Source: Lachnospiraceae bacterium (lineage in GTDB: Bacteria; Bacillota; Clostridia; Lachnospirales; Lachnospiraceae). Taken from it: a stretch of DNA of 64,000 nt. The DNA lies in NCBI GenBank assembly GCA_025758065.1, contig CP107199.1:1888501-1952500 (forward strand), read 5' to 3'. The translations under genes and the position numbers were made by a program. The notes under the pieces were generated by a model. That model was not told the origin of the DNA, did no database searches, and saw only the letters and a list, made by a program, of their open reading frames with translations. Within the stretch, counting starts at the first letter, position 1; the number at the start of each line of letters is the position of its first letter. Shown piece after piece: positions 14,731-24,262 of the stretch.

Positions 14731-16704
14731 TTATTGTGTATTTACCAGTGCTCCCAGCTCTGTGATCTCACAGCCGCCCCGGGTCCTGTGGATCTTAATA
14801 TATCCGGCATTTGCCAGCCGCTGCAGGCTGGTGCGGATATTGGCCTGGGTCAGCTGCAGCCCTTCTTCATTTAGCTTGTCGCAGAGGAAGGAACGTCCGC
14901 TGCGGGGATTAGCAGCGATCAGGGATAAGATCCGGTGCTCTGTTATATCAAGCTGCTGTTCACGCCTGCGGATCTGATTTAAAATATAGCCCGGAAGATC
15001 ACTTAAAGACAGTGGTTCTCTGTGATAGATACAGGAAAAGTAAGTACAAACATTTTTAAGCTCCAGTACATTTCCCGGCCAGTCGTACTGGTTTAAGAAA
15101 GTGAGTACCGGCTCTGTAAGTAGCTGTTTGGAGGTCAGTCCCGGTTCCTGGAAGGCCCGTTTTAAGAAGGTTTCCAAAAGCAGGGGGATATCATTTCTGC
15201 GCTGTCTTAAAGGAATGGTATACAAAGATACCGTACTTAACAGGAAAAACAGCTCATCTAAGAATTTCCCTTCCAGAACGCGGGAGTACAGATCGCTGAC
15301 AGAGGTAACGATCAGGCGCAGGTCCAGAGGCTGGGGGGAACAATTATTTCCCAGCGGGATAAAAAAGCCATTTTTTAAGATACTTAAAAGAAGGCGCTGC
15401 AGTTCTGAATCTGCATACTGAAGATTATTGATCAGCAGTGTTCCTCCTTTTGCAGCTTCCAGTGCGCCGGTTTTTTTACGGACACCATTTTCCTGCTGTT
15501 CATAGCTGCCAATGAGGGCTGCTTCAGCGGACTCTGACTTCAGGGAAGAAATATTTAGGGAAATAAATGGCCCGTCGTGACGGCGGGAATTTAAATGGAT
15601 GGCCTGGGCTAAAAGTTCCTTTTCCGTGCCGCTTTCCCCTTCTATAATAATAGGAAAATCATTGACAGATACTCTTCGTGCTGTGTCTAACATATGCAGC
15701 TGCAGTGGGTTTACAGTAGAAAAGTAACTGAAATCGCATAATTTCGTAATACGGGTAGGAAACTGGGCATCCTGGAGTGGGTTTGTATGGATCAGGCGTA
15801 CCTGACGGCTGTCTGCAATGCTGAAGTCCTGAAACCACATGCGGAAAGCTTCTTCTCCATTGTGTACAGCAATTCCGTCATTCTCGCTGGGATAATCATA
15901 AATGATCCCGGCCTCTTCTAACAATCTTGAAAAATTTTTTTCCTGAATATTCCGTTCTTTGATCCCGGTCATCCTCAGAAAAAGGGAATTACACAGTTCT
16001 ATTTTGCCGGACTGGTTTAGCAGGCACAGGCCTTCTGAGGCATTCTCCAAAATTCCCCGCGTGATCTCTTTCATATCCAGAGCCTGGCTTAACTGCTGGT
16101 TGGAAAGCTTCTGTATCTGGATAATATGGTTTAAGTAATTTTTTGTAACCTCATCGGCCAGGCTGGAAGGAAGTTTGAAAACGGCGATCAGCTCGTTAAT
16201 AGTAGAAATATCTACAATACGGTTGCCAATATCGATTACCTGATGGATGAAAGAAGGAACCAGATGAACTTCTCCTGGAGTTACACAATACTGGATATCT
16301 TTCCGTACCTCTCCAGTACCCGGAAGATAGGGGAGAAAATGGTACTGGGAAAAGCCATATTCTTTTAACTGTTCCATGATCTCATAGGTGGTGTCCACTG
16401 TATCATTGACCAGGTATACAAAAGACCCAGGCGGGATCTGAAGGATGCGTTGGAGATAGGTATGGTTAAATGTACGCATACATACCAGTTGTTTTACAGA
16501 ATCCGGAATGGAAAAAGGCATCTGTTCTTTTAATTCACCTGTTGTATACAGGATACAGCCTGCATCTTCCATATCCTCCGGCTTCAGGTCAGCAATTCTG
16601 GTAGACACAATGGTAAGGTATTGTCCAAAAAGGGAAGAAAGGTAAGAGGCGATCCCTACTTTTGCCACCGGATTCCGGGTCAGGATCAATAGTTTATGCT
16701 TCAT
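14731..16704 (-). CDS. Degenerate enhancer-binding-protein-like AAA regulator with winged-helix C-terminus
   Basis: This 657-residue regulator has an N-terminal sensory part (about 1-200, PrpR-like in look), a PAS-like region (GILENASEGLCLLNQSGKIELCNSLFLRMTG, about 235-265) and an AAA domain of the sigma-54 activator type (about 335-560). The AAA domain is damaged: Walker A reads GESGTEKE instead of GESGTGKE, the GAFTGA loop is missing (GSYEQQENGVRKKTGAL stands there), and Walker B is LLINNL without Asp-Glu. The C-terminus is a winged helix (SGRSFLCDKLNEEGLQLTQANIR) rather than a Fis-type motif. It is divergent from the peptide importer operon and is probably its regulator. AGGAGG precedes the ATG. 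Confidence 0.82.
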   Translation of the reverse strand: MKHKLLILTRNPVAKVGIASYLSSLFGQYLTIVSTRIADLKPEDMEDAGCILYTTGELKEQMPFSIPDSVKQLVCMRTFNHTYLQRILQIPPGSFVYLVNDTVDTTYEIMEQLKEYGFSQYHFLPYLPGTGEVRKDIQYCVTPGEVHLVPSFIHQVIDIGNRIVDISTINELIAVFKLPSSLADEVTKNYLNHIIQIQKLSNQQLSQALDMKEITRGILENASEGLCLLNQSGKIELCNSLFLRMTGIKERNIQEKNFSRLLEEAGIIYDYPSENDGIAVHNGEEAFRMWFQDFSIADSRQVRLIHTNPLQDAQFPTRITKLCDFSYFSTVNPLQLHMLDTARRVSVNDFPIIIEGESGTEKELLAQAIHLNSRRHDGPFISLNISSLKSESAEAALIGSYEQQENGVRKKTGALEAAKGGTLLINNLQYADSELQRLLLSILKNGFFIPLGNNCSPQPLDLRLIVTSVSDLYSRVLEGKFLDELFFLLSTVSLYTIPLRQRRNDIPLLLETFLKRAFQEPGLTSKQLLTEPVLTFLNQYDWPGNVLELKNVCTYFSCIYHREPLSLSDLPGYILNQIRRREQQLDITEHRILSLIAANPRSGRSFLCDKLNEEGLQLTQANIRTSLQRLANAGYIKIHRTRGGCEITELGALVNTQ

Positions 16705-16818
16705 GTAAGTAATCCTCCTTATTAGGTTGATTATATATCGATAAAACAAATAAAACAACCTAAAGACAATAAAAAATAAATTTTAATAAGAAAAGTGTTG
16801 TATTTTCTGTACGGACAT

Positions 16819-16846
16819 TTGACAGCGATATAAAGAATCGTATAGA
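16819..16846 (+). promoter_or_regulatory. Sigma-A promoter of the peptide importer operon
   Basis: TTGACA (16819-16824), a 16-nt spacer and TATAGA (16841-16846) lie about 135 nt before the binding-protein ATG. No sigma-54 type (GG-N10-GC) element was found. A bulged hairpin (about 16856-16870 with 16904-16916) followed by TTTTTCT lies in the leader and could attenuate. Confidence 0.65.
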
Positions 16847-16979
16847 ATGGTCACTAAAGCAAGGGCGCTTTGAAAACAGTCAGGGAACTGTGCATGCGAG
16901 AAGTGTGCCCTGCTTTTTCTATATAGTCTTCCCGCAAGGAAGGCTGGCGGAAAAAGTAAGATAGAGGAGGATATGAAAA

Positions 16980-18611
16980 ATGAAGAAAAGAGCTTTATTA
17001 GTAGCACTTGCAGCAGCAATGGCAGCAAGCCTTGCAGGCTGCGGCGGATCTTCTGCATCCAGCACCACAGCAGCTGGCAGCGCAGCAGAAAGCAGTGAAG
17101 CAGCTGGAAACACAGCAGCAGACGCTTCTGGAAAGGACAGCCTGGTTATCGTAACATCATCTGATGTACTGTCTATGGACCCATACAGATATGATGAGGG
17201 ACCTACAAACCAGATCATGCTCCATATCTATGAGGCAATGGTTGCCCAGAATGCAGATATGTCCTTTGGTCCTTGTCTGGCAGAAAGCTGGGAGACCTCT
17301 GAGGATGGTTTAACCTGGACCTTCCATTTAAGAGAAGGCGTTAAGTTCCATGATGGTGATGTAATGGATTCCGGCGACGTTGTTGCATCTATCAATCTGG
17401 CTTCCAATCCTGATTCCCCATCTGCATACAGCAGCTACACATCCAGCTTTGAGTCTGTGGAAGCACCTGATGCAAATACCGTTGTTATTAAGACTGAAAA
17501 ACCAAACCCTTTAATGCTGTTTAACGTTGCCCAGCTGTATGTATTAAAACAGGAAATTGCAGAAGTTGGCACAGAAGAGCAGGTTGCAGACAATGTAATT
17601 GGTACCGGCCGTTACAAATTCGTAGAGCAGGTTAAGGAAGACCATATCGACCTGGCAGCAAACGAAGATTACTGGGGCGAAGTTCCGGCTATTAAGAATG
17701 TACGTTTCCGTCCTATTACAAATGAAGCAACCAGAACCGCTACCATGCTGACTGGCGATGTTGATTTTACTATTGACGTATCTGCAAGAGATATTGACCG
17801 TCTGGATGCAACTGAGGGTATCAGCGTGATCAAGCAGAAGGGTCTTCGTGAGATCTACCTGAACCTGGACAGCCGTGAGGATTCTCCTCTGTTCCCTGGA
17901 CAGAAAAATCCAATGTCTGATGTCAAAGTAAGACAGGCTATGTATCTGGCAATTGATGAAGGAACCATTATCAAGAACATCATGAATGGATGCGCATATG
18001 AAATGAACTCTGTTGTTCCGGAAGATTATGTAGGCTACACCGAAGTTACCCGTGAAGCATATGATCCTGAAAAGGCAAAACAGCTGTTAGCAGAAGCTGG
18101 ATATCCAGATGGTTTTGAAGTAACCTTAGATGCTCCAAATGACCGTTACATGAACGATGAGCAGATCGCCCAGGCAGTAGCAGGTTATCTTGAAAAAGTA
18201 GGTATCAAGGTTAATTTAAACCTGATGCCAAAGGCTAACTTCTTCAGCTACATTAAACCATTAGAGAATAAATCCATGTTCTTAATGACCGGATGGTCTG
18301 ATGCTTCTGGTGATGGACTTTCTCTTATGCACGATATGCTTTACACCTATAACCGTGAGGCAGGTGATGGCGGTGTCAACAGAGGCCATTACTCCAACGC
18401 ACAGGTAGATGCCTTAGTTGATCAGGCATTCACTGAGATGGATGATACCAAGAGAGGTGAACTGGTAGCAGAGGCTGACAAGATCTCAAGAGAAGATTAT
18501 GCATACATTCCGCTTCACTTTGAGCAGGATACATATGCGATCAAGGATACTTTAAATTACACCCCAAGAATGAACAAGTATGTATATGCATGGGAGTTCT
18601 CTTATAAATAA
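16980..18611 (+). CDS. dppA: Peptide ABC transporter substrate-binding lipoprotein (DppA/OppA family)
   Basis: This 543-residue lipoprotein has a lipobox (AAMAASLAGC, Cys at residue 21), a Ser/Ala/Thr linker to about residue 55, and the SBP_bac_5 fold (VTSSDVLSMDPYRYDEGPTNQIMLHIYEAMV, AESWETSEDGLTWTFHLREGVKFHDGDVM, KVRQAMYLAIDEGTIIKNIMNGCA). It captures peptides at the membrane for the DppBCDF importer encoded next. The downstream isoaspartyl dipeptidase and two other metallopeptidases suggest peptides are the substrate. A hairpin after its stop may protect or separate its mRNA, as is common for binding-protein genes that need higher expression. Confidence 0.92.
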   Translation: MKKRALLVALAAAMAASLAGCGGSSASSTTAAGSAAESSEAAGNTAADASGKDSLVIVTSSDVLSMDPYRYDEGPTNQIMLHIYEAMVAQNADMSFGPCLAESWETSEDGLTWTFHLREGVKFHDGDVMDSGDVVASINLASNPDSPSAYSSYTSSFESVEAPDANTVVIKTEKPNPLMLFNVAQLYVLKQEIAEVGTEEQVADNVIGTGRYKFVEQVKEDHIDLAANEDYWGEVPAIKNVRFRPITNEATRTATMLTGDVDFTIDVSARDIDRLDATEGISVIKQKGLREIYLNLDSREDSPLFPGQKNPMSDVKVRQAMYLAIDEGTIIKNIMNGCAYEMNSVVPEDYVGYTEVTREAYDPEKAKQLLAEAGYPDGFEVTLDAPNDRYMNDEQIAQAVAGYLEKVGIKVNLNLMPKANFFSYIKPLENKSMFLMTGWSDASGDGLSLMHDMLYTYNREAGDGGVNRGHYSNAQVDALVDQAFTEMDDTKRGELVAEADKISREDYAYIPLHFEQDTYAIKDTLNYTPRMNKYVYAWEFSYK

Positions 18612-18628
18612 ACGTTAGGTAACAAAGT

Positions 18629-18662
18629 AAAGGGGCCGTGTAAAATTAAACGGCTCCTTTTC
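18629..18662 (+). terminator. Hairpin between dppA and dppB (partial terminator)
   Basis: Arms AAAGGGGCCGT (18629-18639) and ACGGCTCCTTT (18650-18660) form a stem with one G-T pair, followed by TTCA. The weak T-run suggests partial termination or 3'-end protection of the dppA message. The remaining 156 bp before dppB show no gene. Confidence 0.65.
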
Positions 18663-18818
18663 ATTAAAATATGCTCCCGGGATTCGCCGGAGCCCCAACA
18701 TCCTCTCTGTACCTGCGTGTGCAGCTGACGGTGATGATCCAAACCAGCCGCAAAGGCAGGTGAAGATGAGGATAAAAGGAATATTAGATACTCTGATGAT
18801 AACAGGAGGTAAGATTTT

Positions 18819-19784
18819 ATGATAAAGTATGTTGTAAAACGGTTTGTGCAGATGATCGTGGTACTTTTTATAGTATCTCTTCTCGTATTTCTGCTGACCA
18901 ACTTTATCGGTGACCCGGTTGATATGCTGGTACCGGAAAATGCAACCCTTGAACAGATCGAATCCGCAAGAACCAGATTGGGACTTGATAAGCCCCTTCC
19001 CGTTCAGTATGGTATTTTTATCAGAGATGTGCTTCATGGCAATTTTGGTAAATCTTATATATATGGAAAACCTGCTATGGATCTGATCTTTGAACGTATG
19101 CCTGCGACTCTTGAATTAGTTGCTGTTGCAGCCTGTCTTGTACTGTGTATTGCCATTCCTTTAGGTGTATATGCAGGTGCTTATCCTAAGAGAGCCAGCA
19201 GCAAGCTTATTATGTCCGGTTCTATTTTAGGTATTTCTCTTCCTTCCTTCTGGGTTGGCATGATGATGATCTACATTTTTGCAGTTGTTTTAAGACTGCT
19301 TCCGGCTTCCGGCCGTGGAAATACGGTAATGGTGGGAAATGTAGCTTTAAGCATTTTTGCTCCCGGAGGTATCCGTTATGTCATTCTTCCGGCAATAACA
19401 CTGGCCCTGACCAATGTGGCTACCATGCTTCGACTGACCCGTTCCGGTATCCTGGAAAATATGCGTCAGGATTATATTAAGTTTGCAAGAGCAAAAGGTG
19501 TTCCTGCCAAGTCCATTCTTTTTGGACATGCTTTAAAGAATGCGCTGATCCCGGTTGTTACTATTTTCGGTATGGATCTGGGAAATATGATCGCGTTCAC
19601 CACCATTACAGAGACCATTTTTGCATGGCCTGGCATGGGCAAGCTGCTTATTGATGCTATTAATAAATCAGACAGACCTATTATCGTGGCTTATCTGATG
19701 GCAGCAGCCTGCATGTTTGTGGTGCTGAACTTTATCGTTGATATCTTGTATACACTCATTGATCCTAGAATTGAATTGAGGTGA
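18819..19784 (+). CDS. dppB: Peptide ABC transporter permease (DppB family)
   Basis: This 321-residue membrane protein has six predicted segments, starting at residues 9-31 (MIVVLFIVSLLVFLLTNF). It shows the DppB landmarks GDPVDMLVP, RLGLDKPLPVQYGIF and the EAA loop (DYIKFARAKGVPAKSILFGHALKNALIPVVT). It forms half of the translocation pore. AGGAGGT precedes the ATG. Its stop overlaps the ribosome binding region of dppC. Confidence 0.92.
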   Translation: MIKYVVKRFVQMIVVLFIVSLLVFLLTNFIGDPVDMLVPENATLEQIESARTRLGLDKPLPVQYGIFIRDVLHGNFGKSYIYGKPAMDLIFERMPATLELVAVAACLVLCIAIPLGVYAGAYPKRASSKLIMSGSILGISLPSFWVGMMMIYIFAVVLRLLPASGRGNTVMVGNVALSIFAPGGIRYVILPAITLALTNVATMLRLTRSGILENMRQDYIKFARAKGVPAKSILFGHALKNALIPVVTIFGMDLGNMIAFTTITETIFAWPGMGKLLIDAINKSDRPIIVAYLMAAACMFVVLNFIVDILYTLIDPRIELR

Positions 19785-19789
19785 TGAAC

Positions 19790-20698
19790 ATGGAAGAGAA
19801 AGTAACCATTGAAAAAACAGGATGGTGGAAAAGCTTTTTAAAGTCTGAGTTTTTCTATCACTATAAACACAATATTCCAGCCATCATCGGAAGTATCCTG
19901 GTGGTAGTTGCAATCCTGGTTGCAGTATTTGGACGTTTCCTGGCTCCGCAGAACCCATATGACCTGACTGCCATCAGCCTGGCAGATTCTTATCTTCCAC
20001 CGGTATGGTTAGACGGCGGAAAAGCCGGATTTTTTCTGGGAAGTGATGAACAGGGCCGTGATATTTTAAGTGCCATTATCTATGGTAGCGCAAGTTCCAT
20101 TATGATCGGTCTGGTAGGCATGATCTGTTCCTGTGCCATTGGCACCACACTGGGACTGTTAGCAGGATATTTTGGCGGCAAAGTAGATGCTGTTATCATG
20201 CGTATTGCAGATGTACAGCTGTCTTTCCCATCAATGCTGATCGCATTATTCATCATGTCCGTATTTGGACGAGGCGTGGGAAAACTGCTCATCGCCCTGA
20301 CTATGGTAGGCTGGGTAACTTATGCAAGAACAGTCCGCGGTGAAACACTTTCCGTTAAAAAAATGGAATATGTGGAAGCAGCACGTACCATTGGCCTTCC
20401 AAACCGCATTATCATTATAAAACATGTACTTCCAAACGTTATCAATTCCATTATCGTTTTAGCAACTATCCAGATCGGAAGCTTTATCCTGACAGAGGCA
20501 ACCTTAAGCTTTTTAGGTGTTGGTGTGCCGATTACACAGCCTTCTTTGGGACTGCTTGTAAAAACTGGTTTTGATGTATTGTTCTCAGGTCTGTGGTGGG
20601 CATCTGTGTTCCCAGGTCTGTATATCATGCTGATCGTATTCGGTATCAATCTTTTAGGTGACTTCTTAAGAGATGAGCTGAACCCGAATCTGAAATAG
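19790..20698 (+). CDS. dppC: Peptide ABC transporter permease (DppC family)
   Basis: This 302-residue permease pairs with DppB. It has an N-terminal OppC_N segment (about 25-50), the sequence FLGSDEQGRDILSAIIYGSASSIMIGL, and the EAA loop (YVEAARTIGLPNRIIIIKHVLPNVINSIIV). The start is taken at ATG 19790, 6 nt after GAGGTG; ATG 19784 is also possible and differs by two residues. The gene is 10 bp from dppD. Confidence 0.92.
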   Translation: MEEKVTIEKTGWWKSFLKSEFFYHYKHNIPAIIGSILVVVAILVAVFGRFLAPQNPYDLTAISLADSYLPPVWLDGGKAGFFLGSDEQGRDILSAIIYGSASSIMIGLVGMICSCAIGTTLGLLAGYFGGKVDAVIMRIADVQLSFPSMLIALFIMSVFGRGVGKLLIALTMVGWVTYARTVRGETLSVKKMEYVEAARTIGLPNRIIIIKHVLPNVINSIIVLATIQIGSFILTEATLSFLGVGVPITQPSLGLLVKTGFDVLFSGLWWASVFPGLYIMLIVFGINLLGDFLRDELNPNLK

Positions 20699-20708
20699 GA
20701 GGTGCGGT

Positions 20709-21707
20709 ATGGAAGATAAAGTATTATTAGACGTACAGGGATTAAAAACATATTTCCACACCTTCAAGGGCGTGGTAAAAGCAGTAGATAATGTAAGCTT
20801 CAGCTTAAAAGAAGGTGAGATTTTAGGTATCGTAGGTGAGTCCGGAAGTGGAAAGTCTGTTACCAGTTTCTCTATTTTAAAGCTGGTAGAAGATCCGGGT
20901 GTGGTAGATGCAGACCATATCATGTTTGATGGAAAAGACCTGGCAAAGATCAGTGAAAGAGATATGTCAAAGATCCGTGGAAAAGACATTTCCATGGTAT
21001 TCCAGGATCCTATGACATCTTTAAATCCTCTTTATACCATCCAGAGACAGATGGAAGAGGTGCTGATCCTTCATGAGCCACAGATGAACAAGGCACAGAG
21101 AAGAGAGCGCTGTATTGAGCTGCTCCATGCAGTAGGCATCCCAAATCCGGAAGAACGTTTAAAAGAATATCCAAACCAGTTTTCCGGCGGTATGCGCCAG
21201 CGTGTTATCATTGCCATTGCACTGGCTACCAACCCGAAGCTGCTGATTGCAGATGAGCCTACTACTGCCCTGGATGTTACCATTCAGGAACAGATATTAA
21301 AGCTTATGAAAAAGCTGGTGAAGGAGCATAATACATCTCTGATGCTGATCACTCATGACCTGGCAGTTGTATCCCAGATGGTTGACAAGATCAATGTTAT
21401 GTACTGCGGAAAACTGGTAGAGACCGGAAAGACAGAGGATATTATTTATCATAATGCACATCCATACACTGAGGGACTTTTAAATTCCATTCCAAAGCTG
21501 TATGAGGACAGAGACCGTCTGGACTATATTCCCGGTATGGTTCCAAATATGTTTGAGCTGCCGGAAGGCTGTTATTTTGCACCAAGATGCAAATACTGCC
21601 AGGAGATCTGCCGCCATGAAAAGCCGCAGATGCAGGAAGTGGGACCGGGCCATATGGCTGCATGTCACTTCCCACTGTTAAAGAAAAAAGAACAGGAGGA
21701 AGCATAA
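20709..21707 (+). CDS. dppD: Peptide ABC transporter ATP-binding protein (DppD family)
   Basis: This 332-residue ATPase has Walker A GESGSGKS (about residue 43), Q-loop VFQDPMTSLNPLYTI, signature FSGGMRQRVIIAIAL and Walker B LLIADEPTTALD. The oligopeptide transporter C-terminal region carries four Cys (CYFAPRCKYCQEIC), the usual iron-sulfur or metal motif of this subfamily. It forms a heterodimer with DppF. Its TAA stop is followed at once by the dppF ATG. Confidence 0.93.
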   Translation: MEDKVLLDVQGLKTYFHTFKGVVKAVDNVSFSLKEGEILGIVGESGSGKSVTSFSILKLVEDPGVVDADHIMFDGKDLAKISERDMSKIRGKDISMVFQDPMTSLNPLYTIQRQMEEVLILHEPQMNKAQRRERCIELLHAVGIPNPEERLKEYPNQFSGGMRQRVIIAIALATNPKLLIADEPTTALDVTIQEQILKLMKKLVKEHNTSLMLITHDLAVVSQMVDKINVMYCGKLVETGKTEDIIYHNAHPYTEGLLNSIPKLYEDRDRLDYIPGMVPNMFELPEGCYFAPRCKYCQEICRHEKPQMQEVGPGHMAACHFPLLKKKEQEEA

Positions 21708-22712
21708 ATGGAAACATCTGAGACACTCATTGAAGTGAAAAATGTATGTCAGGAGTTCCACCTTACAAAAGGCCTCCTGCAGTCCCTTCGTTTTGAAAAG
21801 GGAAAGCTTGTAAAAGAAGATAAAGTAGTCCATGCTGTAAATGATGTAAGCTTTGAGATCAAAAAAGGGGAAGTTTTCAGTCTGGTAGGAGAAAGCGGCT
21901 GCGGTAAATCTACTACAGCAAGAACCGTTATCCGCCTTCTGGAGCCAACCTCCGGACAGGTACTCTATAAAGGAAAAGATATCAGCCACTTAGGACCAAA
22001 TGAGCTTCTTCCTTACCGCAAGAGTATGCAGATGATCTTCCAGGATCCTTATGCATCCTTAAATCCGAGACAGAGAGTTGCTGACATCATTATGGAACCT
22101 CTTCTGTTCCATGGCATTGCAAAGACCAAAGAAGAAGCAAGAGAACGCTGCATGAGTATTTTAGCCCGTGTTGGTTTAAGACCGGAGCAGGCTGGAAGAT
22201 ATCCTCATCAGTTCTCCGGCGGACAGAGACAGCGTATTGGTATTGCAAGAGCCTTAGCTGTAAATCCGGAGTTCATCATTGCCGATGAGCCGGTATCCGC
22301 TCTGGACGTATCCATTCAGGCCCAGATCTTAAACCTGTTAATGGATCTGAAAGATGAATTTAATTTCTCTTATCTGTTTATTGCACATGACTTATCAGTT
22401 GTACGCCACATCAGTGACAGACTGGGCGTTATGTATCTGGGAAGTATTGTGGAAATGGGAGATAAACACACCCTTTTCACCAATCCGGTACATCCGTATA
22501 CCAAGGTGCTGTTTGCAGCAGTTCCTACTGTAGGCGAAAAGCCGCTGGTTCAGGGAATTGATGCAAAGGGAGAGATCCCAAGCCCTGTAAACCTTCCAAA
22601 GGGCTGTTATTTCAGCGACCGATGCCCATATGCTACCGACCGCTGCCGTCAGGAAAAGCCGGTGCTGCGTGAAGTAGAACCAGGACATATGGCTGCTTGT
22701 CATCTGCTTTAA
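21708..22712 (+). CDS. dppF: Peptide ABC transporter ATP-binding protein (DppF family)
   Basis: This 334-residue ATPase partners DppD. It has Walker A GESGCGKST, Q-loop IFQDPYASLNPRQRV, signature FSGGQRQRIGIARAL and Walker B FIIADEPVSALD. The C-terminal Cys motif CYFSDRCPYATDRC is present. Its start directly abuts the dppD stop. A terminator-like hairpin follows 16 nt after the stop, so the peptidase genes may be transcribed at a lower level by read-through. Confidence 0.93.
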   Translation: METSETLIEVKNVCQEFHLTKGLLQSLRFEKGKLVKEDKVVHAVNDVSFEIKKGEVFSLVGESGCGKSTTARTVIRLLEPTSGQVLYKGKDISHLGPNELLPYRKSMQMIFQDPYASLNPRQRVADIIMEPLLFHGIAKTKEEARERCMSILARVGLRPEQAGRYPHQFSGGQRQRIGIARALAVNPEFIIADEPVSALDVSIQAQILNLLMDLKDEFNFSYLFIAHDLSVVRHISDRLGVMYLGSIVEMGDKHTLFTNPVHPYTKVLFAAVPTVGEKPLVQGIDAKGEIPSPVNLPKGCYFSDRCPYATDRCRQEKPVLREVEPGHMAACHLL

Positions 22713-22728
22713 GCTGTAATTAAGTAAG

Positions 22729-22764
22729 GCTGCAGGCGCCATTTGGATACGTCTGCAGCTTTTT
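22729..22764 (+). terminator. Intrinsic terminator after dppF
   Basis: Arms GCTGCAG (22729-22735) and CTGCAGC (22753-22759) with neighbouring GCG/CGT pairs are followed by TTTTT. It sits between the importer genes and the peptidase genes. Confidence 0.75.
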
Positions 22765-22797
22765 GTATACACATTTTATTTTTTGGAGGTGTGGATC

Positions 22798-24027
22798 ATG
22801 ACAGAAATAAAAGGGATTTCTGTGGATGAATGGAAGAAAAAGATCTGTGAGGAAGCAGAACGGTTAAGACCGCAGCTGATCGAACTTTCCCATAGCATCC
22901 ATGATGAACCGGAGATCGGTTTTCAGGAGTTTAAATCATCTGCTAAAATATGTGATTTTCTGGAAAAACAGGGATTTGAAACAGAAAGAGATTATTGTGA
23001 CCTTCCAACATCCTTTAAGGCAGTGAAAAAAGGAACAGGAAAAGGCCCGGTAGTGGCGTTTTTGGCAGAATATGATGCTTTAAGAGGCGTAGGACATGGC
23101 TGCGGCCACAATGTGATCGCCACCTGTGCTTCCGGTGCATTTGCTTCTCTGGCAAAAATATTTGTGGAAATGGGAATTGCAGGAGAAGTAAGGATCATTG
23201 GAACTCCTGCAGAAGAAGGAGGTGCCGGAAAGGCTATTATGCTGGAACGGGGCGGCTTTGATGGAGTGGATTTTGCACTGATGATCCATCCCACCTGTGG
23301 CGGTGAAAGCAGGAACTATATTAACCGGAACGGAAGAGCTTCCGGAAGTCTTACCATTTCCTTTACAGGACAGTCTGCCCATTCCTCTGCACCGGCAACT
23401 GGCATCAATGCCCTGACAGCGGCTATCAGCGTGTTTAACCAGATCGATATGCTGCGTCCGTTATTTGAAACAGAGGACAATGTAAACGGTGTTATTTTAG
23501 AGGGCGGAACTGCTTCTAACGTAATTCCGGGATTTTCCAAATCGGAGTTCTGTATCCGTGCGGCTACCATGAAGCGTATTGATGAGCTTCAGAACATGAT
23601 CATCGGCTGTGCAAAACGTGCAGAAAGCCTTACAGGTGCAAAGGTACAGATCCAGTCAGAACCGATCTATGCAGAGCGTTATCCATGTCTGCCCATCTGT
23701 GAAGATTTTAAGGAAAATATGGCCCGTGTAGGTATCAGCATGTGCCTGCCGGATCCAAAACTGCTTTTTGGTTCTTCTGACATTGGAAATGTGTCTATTA
23801 AGATCCCGGCGATCCACGATTACCTGTCTATTACAGATGAAGAGATCCCGGCACATTCCAAAGAATATGCCAAAGCAGCAGCAGAACCGGCTGCAGATGA
23901 GATCTGCATCAAGGGGGCACAGGGACTGGCAATGACCGGTCTTGACCTGCTGTTAGATGAAAGCCTTCGTCAGGCGGCAGCAGAGTACCATGAAAAAGTC
24001 GTACCGGACTTCTACAAAGAAAAGTAA
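22798..24027 (+). CDS. M20 family metallo-amidohydrolase (M20D, AbgB-like)
   Basis: This 409-residue enzyme belongs to the M20D group, which cleaves N-acyl amino acids, aminobenzoyl-glutamate or small peptides with a di-metal site. Visible motifs are HSIHDEPEIGFQE, FLAEYDALRGVGHGCGHNVIATC (metal ligands), GTPAEEGGAGKA (catalytic Glu region) and the dimerisation region around SLTISFTGQSAHSSAPATGINAL. ATG at 22798 follows GGAGGTG. It is the first of three hydrolase genes that follow the peptide importer, so it likely acts on imported peptides or on an N-blocked product. No signal peptide, hence cytoplasmic. Confidence 0.87.
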   Translation: MTEIKGISVDEWKKKICEEAERLRPQLIELSHSIHDEPEIGFQEFKSSAKICDFLEKQGFETERDYCDLPTSFKAVKKGTGKGPVVAFLAEYDALRGVGHGCGHNVIATCASGAFASLAKIFVEMGIAGEVRIIGTPAEEGGAGKAIMLERGGFDGVDFALMIHPTCGGESRNYINRNGRASGSLTISFTGQSAHSSAPATGINALTAAISVFNQIDMLRPLFETEDNVNGVILEGGTASNVIPGFSKSEFCIRAATMKRIDELQNMIIGCAKRAESLTGAKVQIQSEPIYAERYPCLPICEDFKENMARVGISMCLPDPKLLFGSSDIGNVSIKIPAIHDYLSITDEEIPAHSKEYAKAAAEPAADEICIKGAQGLAMTGLDLLLDESLRQAAAEYHEKVVPDFYKEK

Positions 24028-24077
24028 AAGATGGATATCCGGTCCGGACGCAGCTGCGTCTGGAAAATTTGGATGTC

Positions 24078-24235
24078 CTCTCGGAGTCTTTCCTGCACCT
24101 GCCTTTGTGGCCGATTTTCCGCCAGTCGCACCCGAATTTCATCAACGTACGCACCGCATACGCCTCAGAAATTTGGGTACAACTGACAAAAAATCTTCTC
24201 ACAAAATCAGGTACAGAAAGATTCCGAGAGAACAT
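24078..24235. repeat. Inverted-repeat element upstream of iadA
   Basis: The 235-bp gap before iadA has no convincing gene. Its arms at 24078-24101 and 24208-24230 are inverted copies (CTCTCGGAGTCTTTCCTG-type against CAG-AAAGATTCCGAGAG-type) with a few mismatches. The right-hand 44 bp (24192-24235) recur before uvrA at 51850-51893 with three differences. Confidence 0.65.
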
Positions 24236-24262
24236 ATAATATATTTAGGAGAAAATATAACC

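Noticed and set aside
16705..16979. Possible sigma-54 promoter for the peptide importer
   Set aside because: No GG-N10-GC element was seen; a sigma-A promoter is present and the adjacent regulator lacks the sigma-54 contact loop.
23957..24262. A 102-codon N-terminal extension of IadA
   Set aside because: It overlaps the M20 gene and crosses an inverted repeat; the family N-terminus starts at 24263.
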